In this document: in pieces, positions 16,302 to 26,047 of the stretch
Numbering within the stretch: position 1 is the first letter of the stretch
Layout: each line of letters begins with the position of its first letter
Assembly (NCBI RefSeq): GCF_947498635.1
Contig: NZ_CANMKV010000042.1
Coordinates: 1-35,447, forward strand
Source: an uncultured Microbulbifer sp.
GTDB lineage: Bacteria > Pseudomonadota > Gammaproteobacteria > Pseudomonadales > Cellvibrionaceae
Direction of reading: 5' to 3'
Length of the DNA: 35,447 nucleotides
The notes under the pieces: model-generated
The model's database searches: none
Seen by the model: only the letters and a program-made list of their open reading frames with translations
Told to the model about the DNA's origin: nothing
Position numbers and translations under genes: made by a program

Positions 16302-16396
16302 CACTTTATACCCAATCGATTGATCTACGCTATTTAGGGGGCTCCCGAGTAGGCGGTCCAATTGTTGCGATTTGATTATGTAGTGGTAGGCGCGAT

Positions 16397-17215
16397 ATGG
16401 CGGTATTTCGCTTTAACGACGTGGCATTGCACTTTGAAATTCGCGGAAATGGCCCCCGTCTAGTATTCCATCCCGGCACCCTCAGCGATCTTAGAGTGTC
16501 ACCGACAATTTACGATTCCCCGCTGGCAAATTACTTTCAAATACTGACTTTTGATCCCCGCGGTATTGGCCAGTCCAATTCACCGCTTGACTCTCCCAGC
16601 ATGACTGATTATGCCCTTGACCTTAAATACCTGATGGAGCATGTAGGTTGGCAGGACGCCTACCTGGTTGGGGAGTCCTTTGGTGGTATGGTCGCCCAGG
16701 AGTTTGCTCTGCAATATCCTCACGCAGTACAAAAACTAATTTTGCTGGTGACCAGTTCAGGTGGGCGGGGAGGGGCTTCATTCCCATTCCATCAATACGA
16801 TCTTGAGGCAATGAGCTTCGATGATAAGGTGAATTTATGGATAACGGCGGGCGATAGTCGCCTGCAAGATACGGATTACAGGGATACCAATCCCACGCTC
16901 TACACGCCTTTACGCCATTATTACCAGCACGTTTGTGAGCTGGCCGCAAAGAAATCTGACGGTGTTATGTGCCGTTCACGGCAACTGCAAGCGAGAAAGG
17001 AACACGATACTTTTTCGCGTTTATCGGCATTAAAGGTGGAAACACTGATATGTGCGGGCCGCTATGATAACGTTGCCCCTTTTGAAAATCAGCAGGCTTT
17101 ATTTCAGCAGATACCCAATGCACGTTTGGGCATTTTTGTTGGTGGACATAATATCCTTTGGCAGGACCCGCTGATTTGGGATTTTCTCTCAGATTTTTTA
17201 GCCATGAGGAATTAA
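16397..17215 (+). CDS. Alpha/beta-hydrolase-fold protein
   Basis: This 272-residue protein has the serine hydrolase triad in view: nucleophile in 'VGESFGGMVAQEFAL', acid in 'CAGRYDNVAP', histidine in 'VGGHNILW'. 'FDPRGIGQSNSP' and 'HPGTLSD' form the usual oxyanion and cap regions. The substrate is unknown. It lies between btuB and cobO on the same strand, so a role in corrinoid processing (for example ester or amide cleavage) is possible, but nothing in the protein itself shows this. Strong hairpins on both sides suggest it could be transcribed alone. Confidence 0.85.
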   Translation: MAVFRFNDVALHFEIRGNGPRLVFHPGTLSDLRVSPTIYDSPLANYFQILTFDPRGIGQSNSPLDSPSMTDYALDLKYLMEHVGWQDAYLVGESFGGMVAQEFALQYPHAVQKLILLVTSSGGRGGASFPFHQYDLEAMSFDDKVNLWITAGDSRLQDTDYRDTNPTLYTPLRHYYQHVCELAAKKSDGVMCRSRQLQARKEHDTFSRLSALKVETLICAGRYDNVAPFENQQALFQQIPNARLGIFVGGHNILWQDPLIWDFLSDFLAMRN

Positions 17216-17289
17216 AAACAGAAAACGATGCCTTTTCCCCTGGAATAAAATAACACTGGTGGCGATATGGGGAGGGGCATTTGTTGATC

Positions 17290-17308
17290 GGGAAATTATT
17301 TCCCTTTT
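17290..17308 (+). terminator. Possible terminator between the hydrolase gene and cobO
   Basis: GGGAAA TTA TTTCCC (17290-17304) followed by TTTT forms a short intrinsic-terminator-like hairpin. The stem is only six pairs, half of them A-T, so it may be weak. Confidence 0.35.
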
Positions 17309-17363
17309 GATCCTAGAAAGTGAATATGCACATTTTCATTAATTCTAATATTTGTTGGTGTTT

Positions 17364-17978
17364 ATGAGTCCTGAATCACAAGACAAAAATGGTCGCCATA
17401 AGGCGCGTATGCAAAGCCGCAAGAAGGTTGTGGATGAGGCGGTATCCAAAGCTCTGGAGGAACGCGGCATAGTGGTTCTCTACACCGGTGATGGCAAGGG
17501 CAAAACCACTGCGGCTATGGGCACAGTTACCCGTGCTCTGGGTTATGGCTATTCCACCGTAGTCACTCAGTTTATAAAGGGGACCTGGGAGTGCGGTGAG
17601 AAGAACCTATTGATGAGTGCTGCCCACCCGCTGCAATGGCACCAAATGGGTACCGATTTTACCTGGGAAACTCAGGACTTTGACGCCGATAAAGCTGCTG
17701 CTATAGCGCTTTGGGAGAAAGCCCGGGAGGCCCTGCGCAATAAAGAGGTGTACCTCGTGGTATTGGATGAGCTGACCTACGCGCTGAATTACCGCTGGTT
17801 GGATAAAGAGGCAGTATTACAGGCGATAACTCAGCGCCCAAGGGAACAGACGGTAATTATTACTGGGCGTGGCGCCAAGCAGTACCTTAAGGATATCGCC
17901 GATACCGTAAGTGAAATGCGCGCGGAAAAGCATGCGTTCAACAGCGGTATTGCCGCTCGCAGGGGCATAGAGTGGTGA
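17364..17978 (+). CDS. cobO: Cob(I)alamin / cob(I)yrinic acid a,c-diamide adenosyltransferase
   Basis: CobO/CobA/BtuR-type enzyme of about 204 residues that transfers the 5'-deoxyadenosyl group from ATP to cob(I)alamin or its precursor. The P-loop GDGKGKTTAA, 'VVTQFIKGTWECGE', 'GTDFTWETQD', 'VVLDELTYALNY' and 'VIITGRGA' are family hallmarks. I chose ATG 17364 (MSPESQDKNG) over the TTG at 17352. With BtuB and BtuFCD it gives a scavenging route: import of corrinoid and conversion to the coenzyme. No de novo corrin-ring genes are visible. Confidence 0.95.
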   Translation: MSPESQDKNGRHKARMQSRKKVVDEAVSKALEERGIVVLYTGDGKGKTTAAMGTVTRALGYGYSTVVTQFIKGTWECGEKNLLMSAAHPLQWHQMGTDFTWETQDFDADKAAAIALWEKAREALRNKEVYLVVLDELTYALNYRWLDKEAVLQAITQRPREQTVIITGRGAKQYLKDIADTVSEMRAEKHAFNSGIAARRGIEW

Positions 17979-18084
17979 GCTGTAGCTGGCGCCCGCTCAG
18001 AGTAATATGCAACGTTGCCTGACAGAGGTAATTTTTTTCTGGCGATATTAGGGGAGTAGTAGGTCTACCTTATGGCAGGTAAAG

Positions 18085-18129
18085 CACAAGGTTTTGGCTG
18101 CGATAGGAGTGCGTAGCCAAAACCTTGTG
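18085..18129. terminator. Long hairpin between cobO and the AraC-type gene
   Basis: CACAAGGTTTTGGCT (18085-18099) pairs perfectly with AGCCAAAACCTTGTG (18115-18129), 15 base pairs with a 15-base loop. It lies between convergent genes and can end transcription from both sides, although no clear T-tract follows on either strand. Confidence 0.6.
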
Positions 18130-18138
18130 AACTGGTGT

Positions 18139-19215
18139 TTATTCGACTGTCTCTAGTGCTTGCTCAGCTTCTGCGGCTTCCTTTTCCGCCAACTGTGCCA
18201 TTAGCTGCCGCCTGATCCGCATGGGGGTGGTGCCAAACCATCGATAACAGGCGCGGTTAAAGGAGCTCTGCTCGCGATAGCCCAACATATCGGAAATCTG
18301 TGACATAGGCGGCTGTTTACCGCTCAAATAAAACTCGGCGCGCTCCCGGCGAATGCGGTCCAGTAAATCCTCAAAGACCAGCTCCCGGTCACGCAACCGG
18401 CGTTGCAGGGTGCGTTTATGCATCCCCAGCTGGTTGGCTACTTCTTGCAGGCTACTGCGCTTCAATGGCATCAGGCAGTAAATCAGCTGCTGGACCTGTT
18501 TTACCAGGCTGGTCTCTCCCTGCTGTAACAGCTCTTCAATGTAAGTTTTCAATAACGGGCGCAGGCTCGGATTACATTTCTCCGTGGGTTGTAGCAGTGA
18601 GCCGCTATTTAGAATAAATGCATCATTTTCCTGGCCAAAGTGCACCGGGACACCAAAGAAGTTTTCGTAATATTCATGCAGGGGCCGTTCGGTTTTTAGG
18701 TGAACGCTCTCCAGTTGAAAGTTACTCCCGCATAGGTGCTGCAGGGCCACGAGAGATACCCCAACCAGAAACTCCCGGCATTGCTGTGGGGCTAGGTGGG
18801 AGTCCGAAGGGAGTAAGTGCTCGAGGTCATCAATGCAGTGGAAATTGAGGTGTGTATATCTGCCCTTTTTTGTGAGTTCAACCCGAAGGTCATAGGGTGG
18901 GCTACCCAGTTGTTTAACCGCAGCATTCAGGAACTCGCCGAGAGTAAGGGACTGTAGTACAGCGGCACCCAGGGACCCGAGGGCGGCGGCTCCCTGGCTG
19001 TAGGCGAGGCGCAAGCCAAAGTCAGAACAGTTCAATTGGGTCGCGGCTCTGTCCACCAGATCGGTGACCAAATCCAAGCCGAGATATCCATCCAGGCTTT
19101 CCACCTGATGGGGGTTGATGCGCGAACTGATCAGTAGTGCCTCAGGGCTACCTTTTAATTGGCTCACCAACTCGTAAAAGCCTGTTAACAGGGTCGTTCT
19201 TATTTGTTGAGTCAA
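18139..19215 (-). CDS. AraC-family transcriptional regulator (OruR/ArgR-like)
   Basis: This 358-residue protein has the two-part build of this subgroup: an N-terminal 'arabinose-binding-like' domain (residues about 20-210, including 'EALLISSRINPHQVESLDGY' and 'LGSLGAAVLQSLTLGEFL') and a C-terminal AraC helix-turn-helix (about 255-340) with 'SLQEVANQLGMHKRTLQRRL' and 'ISDMLGYREQSSFNRACYRW'. The tail is rich in Ala and Glu. Members usually respond to small organic ligands and activate adjacent catabolic or transport genes. The abgT gene upstream points the same way on the minus strand, but is well separated, so a target cannot be named. Confidence 0.9.
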   Translation of the reverse strand: MTQQIRTTLLTGFYELVSQLKGSPEALLISSRINPHQVESLDGYLGLDLVTDLVDRAATQLNCSDFGLRLAYSQGAAALGSLGAAVLQSLTLGEFLNAAVKQLGSPPYDLRVELTKKGRYTHLNFHCIDDLEHLLPSDSHLAPQQCREFLVGVSLVALQHLCGSNFQLESVHLKTERPLHEYYENFFGVPVHFGQENDAFILNSGSLLQPTEKCNPSLRPLLKTYIEELLQQGETSLVKQVQQLIYCLMPLKRSSLQEVANQLGMHKRTLQRRLRDRELVFEDLLDRIRRERAEFYLSGKQPPMSQISDMLGYREQSSFNRACYRWFGTTPMRIRRQLMAQLAEKEAAEAEQALETVE

Positions 19216-19900
19216 TTTTTTATTAATCCTGTGAATCCCTGGGAAAGTTGCTGTTATAGATTTCTCAGGGTGAAAGGGTTTAATCCGGCGGCATAGATCG
19301 AATTTGGGCGGATATTACAGATAAAGAGCGGCCTTATGGCTCATCGTATTGATCTGTTGAGGGCTTAACTGCAACTGGATGAGAGGACAGTCTTGCCGGC
19401 CAGGGCCTGCTTTAAGTTGACGTCCTGAAATGTCAGTGATGGAGGGCAATAGCAATCTTTACCTCCAGTAGTGAAGGTAAGGTAGGGCACAACCACAGTG
19501 CTCGTCCTGAGCGGAAAATAAATGATAGTTAGATCAGGGCAGGGCTCTGCTGGCGATAATCCGCGTATCGATCTCCGCTAAACGTTATTACGATGTAATG
19601 TTACTCGTTTTTTCTGGATGATTTAAAGGCTATTAATCACTTGGGAGTGCTTAGGGTTAGCCTCTCTTGAAAAATAATTCCATACAAATAATTTAAATTG
19701 GTAATAAATGCTCTCGCTGTTCATTTTGACACTTTTTGTTTTATGACGACTGCGTCACTGGGAATATTAATTTTTTAGTGATGGCTATCGAAAAAATGTC
19801 CTAGCGGGTAAATCGGTCCTATTGGAGATGGAAACCGGATGATACCTAAGGGGCAGGAGGGGTTATTGAGGGGTGAGCTTGTACATTTCTTTCGCATTTG
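19216..19900. other. Gene-free interval upstream of the AraC-type gene
   Basis: No credible coding sequence is visible. The interval should hold the araC-type promoter. The small inverted repeat ATTAC-GAT-GTAAT lies at 19587-19599. Otherwise I see nothing definite. Confidence 0.5.
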
Positions 19901-19928
19901 AAAAGGCCCGCTAAAGAGCGGGCCTTTT
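19901..19928 (-). terminator. Intrinsic terminator of the AbgT gene
   Basis: AAAAGGCCCGCT and AGCGGGCCTTTT form a perfect 12-bp stem with a four-base loop. It sits just past the abgT stop (19942) and gives a GC stem with a T-tract on the minus strand. Confidence 0.9.
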
Positions 19929-19941
19929 CAGTAAGGGGTTT

Positions 19942-21543
19942 TTAGCCACCGTAATAGGTTGCTGCACCGGGCCCAACAGGGAGGCCAAAGGCAAATACCC
20001 AGAGATAGAACAGGGCGGTCCAGCTAACAAAGAAGAAGATGGAGTAGGGGATCATTGTGGCGATCAGCGTGCCCATACCAAGGTCTTTCTTATAGCGGGC
20101 GGCGAAGGTGATGATCAAACCGAAGTAGCTCATCATCGGAGTAATCACATTGGTCACCGAGTCGCCAATACGGTAGGCGGCCTGGATCACTTCCGGTGCG
20201 TACCCAAGAAGCATCAGCATAGGTACAAAGATAGGAGCGGTAACGGCCCATTGTGCCGAGGCGCTACCCAGCATTAGGTTCACAAATCCGCACATCATAA
20301 TGAAGAACAGGAACAGCAGAGGGCCCGTCAGGCCGATACTCTGTAAGGTGTCGGCGCCGAGTACGGCAAAGATGGTTCCCAAGTTGGTGACTTTGAAGAA
20401 AGCTACAAACTGCGCCGCAAAGAACACCAGCACAATATACATGCCCATGCTGTTCATGCTTCTGGCCATAGCATCAATGACATCGCGGTCGTTCTTCATA
20501 GTGCCCACCACCTTGCCGTAGACAAAGCCGGGAATAGCGAAGAACACCAAAATAAGAGACACAATACCTTTTAGGAATGGAGAGCCAGCCACCAGACCGG
20601 TTTCGGGATTGCGCAGCACACCCCATTCGGGCACTACCGAGAGTGCAAATACCGCAGAGACGGCGAGAACAGCGAGGCCAGCATATTTGAGCCCGCGTTT
20701 TTCATCGTCGGTTAGGGTGCCCAGTTTGTCCTGACTCAGGTCCACGGAGGCTTCGTTGGGATCGTACTTACCCAGCTTCGGCTCCACAATCGCCATGGTC
20801 ACCCAGCTACCCACGATGGTAATCAGGAAGGTACTGATGATCATAAAGAACCAGTTCACCTCGGGGCCCACACTGTAGGTGGGGTCGATCATGTGGGCTG
20901 CCGATTCAGTAATGCCGGATAACAATGGGTCCACGGTGCCCAATAATAGGTTGGCGCTGTAGCCGCCAGAGACACCGGCAAAAGCGGCAGCCAGACCCGC
21001 CAGTGGGTGACGACCCAGAGAGTGGAAAATCATGGCGGCCAGGGGAATCAGAACCACATAGCCGAGTTCCGAGGCCGTATTGGAAATGATGCCGGCGAAA
21101 ACAACAATGACGGTCACTGTTCGCTTGGAGGCCTGAAGCACCAGGCCGCGCACGGCGGCACTTAGCAGTCCCGAATGCTCGGCAATCCCCACTCCGAGGA
21201 GGGCTACCAGTACGGTGCCCAGGGGCGCGAAGCCGGTAAAGTTATGCACCAGGCTGGTGACGATCATCCTGAGACCATCACCGCTCATCAGGTTGAAGAC
21301 CTCAATGACACCATCGGGGTCGCGTCCCGCCGCACCCACCGGGCGCGGGTCGGCCACCGAAAGGCCAAAATAAGAAGCGATGCCACTCAGTACCACAACG
21401 CCCACGGCGAAGAGCGCGAAGAGAGTGATGGGATGGGGAAGCAGATTGCCTAGCCACTCCACCACGTCCAGGAAGCGGGTAAAGGCCGTTTTGCGTCCGG
21501 GGGGGCCGTCCTGCCGGTCGCTCGGGGAGGTCGTTGTGGTCAT
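19942..21543 (-). CDS. AbgT-family transporter (p-aminobenzoyl-glutamate / antimetabolite)
   Basis: This inner-membrane protein of 533 residues has many hydrophobic helices. Family marks: N-terminal 'FLDVVEWLGNLLPHPITLFALF', given here as WLGNLLPHPITLFALF, 'NFTGFAPLGTVLVALLGVGIAE', 'SNTASELGYVVLIPLAAMIF', 'GGYSANLLLGTVDPLLSGIT' and 'RIGDSVTNVITPMMSYFGLI'. Known members are E. coli AbgT (p-aminobenzoyl-glutamate uptake) and MtrF-like exporters of sulfonamides. No abgAB peptidase genes are adjacent, so direction and substrate are open. GAGGA is a good ribosome site before ATG 21543. Confidence 0.93.
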   Translation of the reverse strand: MTTTTSPSDRQDGPPGRKTAFTRFLDVVEWLGNLLPHPITLFALFAVGVVVLSGIASYFGLSVADPRPVGAAGRDPDGVIEVFNLMSGDGLRMIVTSLVHNFTGFAPLGTVLVALLGVGIAEHSGLLSAAVRGLVLQASKRTVTVIVVFAGIISNTASELGYVVLIPLAAMIFHSLGRHPLAGLAAAFAGVSGGYSANLLLGTVDPLLSGITESAAHMIDPTYSVGPEVNWFFMIISTFLITIVGSWVTMAIVEPKLGKYDPNEASVDLSQDKLGTLTDDEKRGLKYAGLAVLAVSAVFALSVVPEWGVLRNPETGLVAGSPFLKGIVSLILVFFAIPGFVYGKVVGTMKNDRDVIDAMARSMNSMGMYIVLVFFAAQFVAFFKVTNLGTIFAVLGADTLQSIGLTGPLLFLFFIMMCGFVNLMLGSASAQWAVTAPIFVPMLMLLGYAPEVIQAAYRIGDSVTNVITPMMSYFGLIITFAARYKKDLGMGTLIATMIPYSIFFFVSWTALFYLWVFAFGLPVGPGAATYYGG

Positions 21544-21917
21544 TGTTTGTCCTCAATTTTGTTGGCGGGTAACCCTAATTGCCTCTGGGATATCCGTTAG
21601 CCCAATAATTGGCTGAAAAATGTGCTAAGGCCGCGATCATACACAAAAGTCCTGGAGGTAAGAATGCCCGCGCTGGAATGTTGCGGGATACTTGGTCGTC
21701 GATTGCCTGCCTGGCGATGTCCCTGCTGTTCCAGGCGCACTTAGAGGGAATTGATTCTGGAGTACCAACAGGCCTCTTACCCAAGCGGTGAACTGAAGAG
21801 GATATGAGAAGGGAAGGGGAGCTTTGGAGGCGTAGTTTTTTGCGATAGGCCAGCCGACCTAGGATTCTGTTATATGCCATAATCCGAAAACTCAGCAGTC
21901 AACCCAGCGGTGAAATA
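21544..21917. other. Divergent promoter interval, abgT and amidotransferase
   Basis: The short frames here look like chance. It must contain the promoters of the two divergent genes, but I cannot assign boxes with certainty. CATAAT near 21880 is a possible -10 for the plus-strand gene. Confidence 0.35.
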
Positions 21918-22619
21918 ATGAAGATTGGAGTATTAAAAACCGATGATGTGCGCAAAGAACTGGTGGGCGAATACGGTGAATACCCGGAGATGTTCGCTGA
22001 CCTATTGCGCAGCCAGGATTCCACACTGGAATTCACCACCTACGAGGTGCAGCACGGTCAGTATCCGCATCAGGTCGATGAGGTAGATGCCTATTTGATC
22101 ACCGGCAGTAAATCGGGTGTTTATGATGATAAAGAGTGGATACCGCCCCTGATGGATTTTGTGCGCAAGCTGCATGATCGGAAAAAACCGACCATCGGCA
22201 TTTGCTTTGGCCATCAGCTAATTGCCCAGGCATTGGGAGGGAGGGCCCACAAGTCGGATAAAGGATGGGGCCTTGGGGTGCACTCCTACGAAATGCAAGA
22301 GACCCCCTCTTGGATGTCTGAACCTGTGGACAGTTTCAACCTTCTGGTCACGCATCAGGATCAAGTGGTTACACTGCCGCCCGGTGGCCGGATACTGGCA
22401 TCCAGTGAGTTCTGCCCGATGGCAATGCTCCAGGTGGATGACCATATGCTCACTTTTCAGGCTCATCCAGAATTTACCAAGCCCTACTCAAACAGCTTAA
22501 TGGAGCTGCGTCGCGAAGCTTTTGGTACGGATGTTGTGGAAAAGGGGCAGGCATCCTTGCAAAACGATATTCACGAGAATGCGGTTGCTCGGTGGATGTT
22601 GGAGTTTTTGCGTAAATAA
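21918..22619 (+). CDS. Class I glutamine amidotransferase-like protein
   Basis: This 233-residue stand-alone GATase1 domain resembles the GMP-synthase-like and YLR126C/PuuD-adjacent proteins. The nucleophile Cys lies in 'IGICFGHQLIAQALGG', and the His-Glu pair in 'FQAHPEFTKPY'. 'YLITGSKSGVYDD' is the usual oxyanion strand. Such enzymes hydrolyse gamma-glutamyl amides or supply ammonia, and the actual substrate is unknown. It is followed by a very strong terminator, so it forms a one-gene unit. No synthetase partner is nearby. Confidence 0.88.
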   Translation: MKIGVLKTDDVRKELVGEYGEYPEMFADLLRSQDSTLEFTTYEVQHGQYPHQVDEVDAYLITGSKSGVYDDKEWIPPLMDFVRKLHDRKKPTIGICFGHQLIAQALGGRAHKSDKGWGLGVHSYEMQETPSWMSEPVDSFNLLVTHQDQVVTLPPGGRILASSEFCPMAMLQVDDHMLTFQAHPEFTKPYSNSLMELRREAFGTDVVEKGQASLQNDIHENAVARWMLEFLRK

Positions 22620-22629
22620 AGGGTTAATC

Positions 22630-22670
22630 AGCATTTAAAAAAGGTGGGAAAACCACCTTTTTTAAATGCT
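22630..22670 (+). terminator. Intrinsic terminator after the amidotransferase gene
   Basis: An 18-bp perfect stem AGCATTTAAAAAAGGTGG / CCACCTTTTTTAAATGCT with loop GAAAA. The run of A and T in the stem makes it effective in both directions. Confidence 0.85.
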
Positions 22671-23138
22671 GCCGATGCTACCTATAGAGTAGCTTTAAGT
22701 TCTTTTATATCCCTTTCTTAGTACTTTTATCTCTGTCTATAGTGGATTAAATTCTAGTAAGTATCCCTTCTCAATTCTCATTTTTTATTTGGGTTAGTAT
22801 TTTCATATTTTTGGGGGAGCCTAAATAGAAATATGGTTTTACACAGCTATTGCTGTGTTTCCATTATTTTTATGGGGTTCAAGGAAATACTATTTTTCAG
22901 GTTAGAGCTTTTACAATTTTGCGTCAGAAAGCCACAAAATTCTTGGCTTGAATATCATTTTTTCAGTTGTTTTTTGTGAAATGATTCCATCTTTATGAAT
23001 TTTTTGAGACTTGCCTCTCATTTTTCTGGTGCATTTTTGGATTTACAAAGTTAAGAATATAGTTTCTCGGGATTGCTATCTCGATGTGCCTGATCGCGTC
23101 CCAGTTATCTAAATAAAATAAATTTACCTGGGGGTTTT
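22671..23138. other. AT-rich leader region of the Oar-like receptor gene
   Basis: No gene is seen. The perfect inverted repeat ACACAGC-TATT-GCTGTGT at 22841-22858 is the clearest structure and could be an operator or a small hairpin. The sharp drop in GC relative to the genes on the left begins here. Confidence 0.5.
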
Positions 23139-26012
23139 ATGATTTCATTAAGTGAAGCTAGGAAGGGGTTTTCGAAGAGTTTAATTGCTGTATCAATAGG
23201 AGCAGTGCTTGCAGCAAGTCAGGTCGCCTTGGCAGACAATACGACTGGTGCGATTAGAGGTTCTGTTGTCAATGTGGAAAAATCTGACAAAGTGAGAGTC
23301 ACTAATCTATCTCGAGGCGTTTCTAGAGATATATCAATTAGTGATAAAGGTGAGTTTAGGGTAGGAAGTTTGCCTCCTGGTAAATATCAATTAGAACTTT
23401 TATCTGGTGATGAAGTTACTGAAACTCGATTGGTCTCAGTGAGTTTGGGTGGGACGGTCAATGTATTGCTTGGTGATAGCTCTCAGATGGAGGAGGTTGT
23501 CGTTAATGGTCAGCCTATATCTCAGCGGGATATCGGTATTGCTGAATCTGGTTTGGTTATTTCATCTGACGAAATCATTGAGCTGCCAGTGGCGCGCAAC
23601 TTAAATTCAATTACACTTCTTGCTCCAAGTGTTTCCAAAGGTGATCGAACATTTGACCAATTTGGTGGTGGAACCAGTTTTGCTGGTTCCTCAATTGCTG
23701 AAAATGTAAGTTATATCAATGGGCTGAATACTACTAATTTTAGAAATGGCTTAGGTTATTCAACGGTACCATTCGAATTTTACGATAATATTCAGGTGAA
23801 GACGGGTGGATATTCGGCAAAGTTTGGTCGCTCTACTGGCGGTGTTATGAATGCCACTACAAAGAGTGGTTCAAATGAGTTTAAATTCGGTACCAGTGTT
23901 TATTATGATGAAGAAACTGATACGGCTCCAAATACTTTTGTTTGGGATAATGATAAAGATGTGTTGGATACTCGTGAAGCCAATATATATGCTTCCGGTG
24001 CGATTATAGAAGATCGACTTTTCTTCTACGCTCTCTATAGTAATGTTGTTGAAAACCAAGAATATTACGGAATAACTAGTGGGCGCGGATACAAGGAGGA
24101 AACAAAGTCAGATTTTTGGGGAGTGAAGCTTGATGGTTATATCAATGAAGATCATCGAGTAGAGTTTACTGCTTTTAGTGATGAGCGTGATATTGTTGAA
24201 GGAATTTATAATTACGATTCTGATACCGGTAAAACAGGTGATTATATTGGGGATATTGTTTATGGCCGGGGAGGTCATAACTGGATTGCTTCTTATATAG
24301 GTAACTTGAATGACTCTATGACCTTAAGTATCTCCTATGGTGAAAATTCACAGGATCGAAGTGAAGTTCCAGGTAACGATGAAGCTTCTACCGTTTATTG
24401 GTATAACCCTGGTCGTGTATCTATTGGTAATTGGGTTGGATCAAGTGTAGAGGTGGGTGAAGATACGCGAGAAATGTTTCGTGTAGATTTTTCCTGGACC
24501 ATCGATGACCATATGGTGGAAGTCGGTATTGATAATGAAGTTAATAGTCTTACTGAGAATACTTCATATTCGGGTGGCGAAATATGGAGATTATATCCAG
24601 AGCTAGGCCGGGCTCGCCAGCTTATTTATGAAAACGTAGGAAGCTTCGAGACCGAGTCTTCTGCAATATATCTGCAAGATACTTGGCAGATAACGGATGA
24701 TTGGTCTGTACAGTTTGGGCTTCGCAATGAGACGTTCACTAATAAAAATGCTGCCGGAAAGGAGTTTATTGATATTAGTGACCAATGGGCGCCGCGCTTT
24801 TCTACTGTTTGGGATCCATCTGGAGATGGTAGGCAAAAAGTATTTGCAAGCGCAGGGCTTTATTATCTTCCTGTGGCTTCAAACACAAATGTAAGGCTTG
24901 CAGGGGCGGAGTTATATACTAGCGAGTGGTTTGATTGGGAAAGTTCCTGCCTTAATAACGATGCAACTCCCTGTAATTTAGGGGATTCTGATGGACTATT
25001 TTATTTTGCAGACGGCAGTCTAAAAGATACCAGGAGTGTCGTGGATAAAAATATCGATCCAATGTATCAGTCGGAATATATCCTTGGGTATGAATATTTT
25101 TTGGATAATGGAATTCAGCTTGGTGTTAGAGGTATTTATCGTAACTTAGAGGTGGCTCTGGAAGATCTGGCAATTGATGCGGCGGTAATAAGCCACTATA
25201 CCTCAACGGGCACCTGGGATGCATCTAAAGTAGGTGGGGCTAGTGTTGAAGATGTTTTTGGTGGATTCCACCAATATGTTCTGACCAACCCTGGTAATGA
25301 TATGCGTATCTATATACCAGAGCAGGGTGAGTACATCAACTTATCCGCTGCCCAGTTGGGGTACCCAGAAGCTAAGCGTCAGTATGGTGCTGTTGAGTTT
25401 ACTTTCAAGCGCCCATTTGATGGTCGATGGTCACTTGATGCCTCATATACGTGGGGTCATAGTTGGGGTAATAATGAGGGTTATGTTCGTTCAGATAATG
25501 GCCAAACTGACTCGGGCCTCACAACAAATTTCGATCAGCCTGGTTTGTTACATGGTGGGTATGGGGATTTGCCAAATGATCGTAGGCATACCATAAAAGC
25601 GTTTGGTACTTATAGTTTTGATATGGGGTTAAGGTTGGGGGCTAACTTTATGTGGCAAACTGGCCGCCCCAAAAACTGTTTTGGTATGCACCCAACAGAT
25701 GATTTTGCTGCAGAGTATGGCTCTGAATCTTTCTACTGCCAAGGGAGGCTTAACTCACGTGGAAGCTTGGGTAGAACGGAGAATTACTGGAACTTAGATC
25801 TGAACGCGCAATACCCTGTTGAGTTGGCAAACAACCAAAAATTATTGGTGAGTTTAGATGTTTTCAATATATTTAATAATGACTCTGTTGTTGAAATTGA
25901 GGAAAAAGGTGACCTTGATGGTACAGCAGAAGCTTATGAATATTTTGGAGATCCCTACTACTATCAAACTCCCCGTAGTGTGCGATTAGGGTTGAGATAT
26001 GATTTTAATTAA
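23139..26012 (+). CDS. Oar-like TonB-dependent receptor with carboxypeptidase-regulatory-like domain
   Basis: This is an outer-membrane receptor of 957 residues. Order: signal peptide (to about residue 33), a carboxypeptidase-regulatory-like domain (about 34-112, 'TTGAIRGSVVN', 'GEFRVGSLPPGKYQLEL'), TonB-box-like 'MEEVVVNGQ', plug ('ELPVARNLNSITLLAPSV', 'VPFEFYDNIQVKTGGYSAKF'), then a barrel ending VRLGLRYDFN. This is the Oar type, often found beside halogenases or peptidases in marine gammaproteobacteria and thought to import peptide- or glycan-like ligands. GGGGG precedes the ATG. The gene is clearly AT-richer than genes to its left, suggesting acquisition or a different history. No dedicated partner gene survives next to it. 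Confidence 0.9.
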   Translation: MISLSEARKGFSKSLIAVSIGAVLAASQVALADNTTGAIRGSVVNVEKSDKVRVTNLSRGVSRDISISDKGEFRVGSLPPGKYQLELLSGDEVTETRLVSVSLGGTVNVLLGDSSQMEEVVVNGQPISQRDIGIAESGLVISSDEIIELPVARNLNSITLLAPSVSKGDRTFDQFGGGTSFAGSSIAENVSYINGLNTTNFRNGLGYSTVPFEFYDNIQVKTGGYSAKFGRSTGGVMNATTKSGSNEFKFGTSVYYDEETDTAPNTFVWDNDKDVLDTREANIYASGAIIEDRLFFYALYSNVVENQEYYGITSGRGYKEETKSDFWGVKLDGYINEDHRVEFTAFSDERDIVEGIYNYDSDTGKTGDYIGDIVYGRGGHNWIASYIGNLNDSMTLSISYGENSQDRSEVPGNDEASTVYWYNPGRVSIGNWVGSSVEVGEDTREMFRVDFSWTIDDHMVEVGIDNEVNSLTENTSYSGGEIWRLYPELGRARQLIYENVGSFETESSAIYLQDTWQITDDWSVQFGLRNETFTNKNAAGKEFIDISDQWAPRFSTVWDPSGDGRQKVFASAGLYYLPVASNTNVRLAGAELYTSEWFDWESSCLNNDATPCNLGDSDGLFYFADGSLKDTRSVVDKNIDPMYQSEYILGYEYFLDNGIQLGVRGIYRNLEVALEDLAIDAAVISHYTSTGTWDASKVGGASVEDVFGGFHQYVLTNPGNDMRIYIPEQGEYINLSAAQLGYPEAKRQYGAVEFTFKRPFDGRWSLDASYTWGHSWGNNEGYVRSDNGQTDSGLTTNFDQPGLLHGGYGDLPNDRRHTIKAFGTYSFDMGLRLGANFMWQTGRPKNCFGMHPTDDFAAEYGSESFYCQGRLNSRGSLGRTENYWNLDLNAQYPVELANNQKLLVSLDVFNIFNNDSVVEIEEKGDLDGTAEAYEYFGDPYYYQTPRSVRLGLRYDFN

Positions 26013-26047
26013 ATCTCTTAGGTGATATTCTAATTTGTAGTGTTCCG

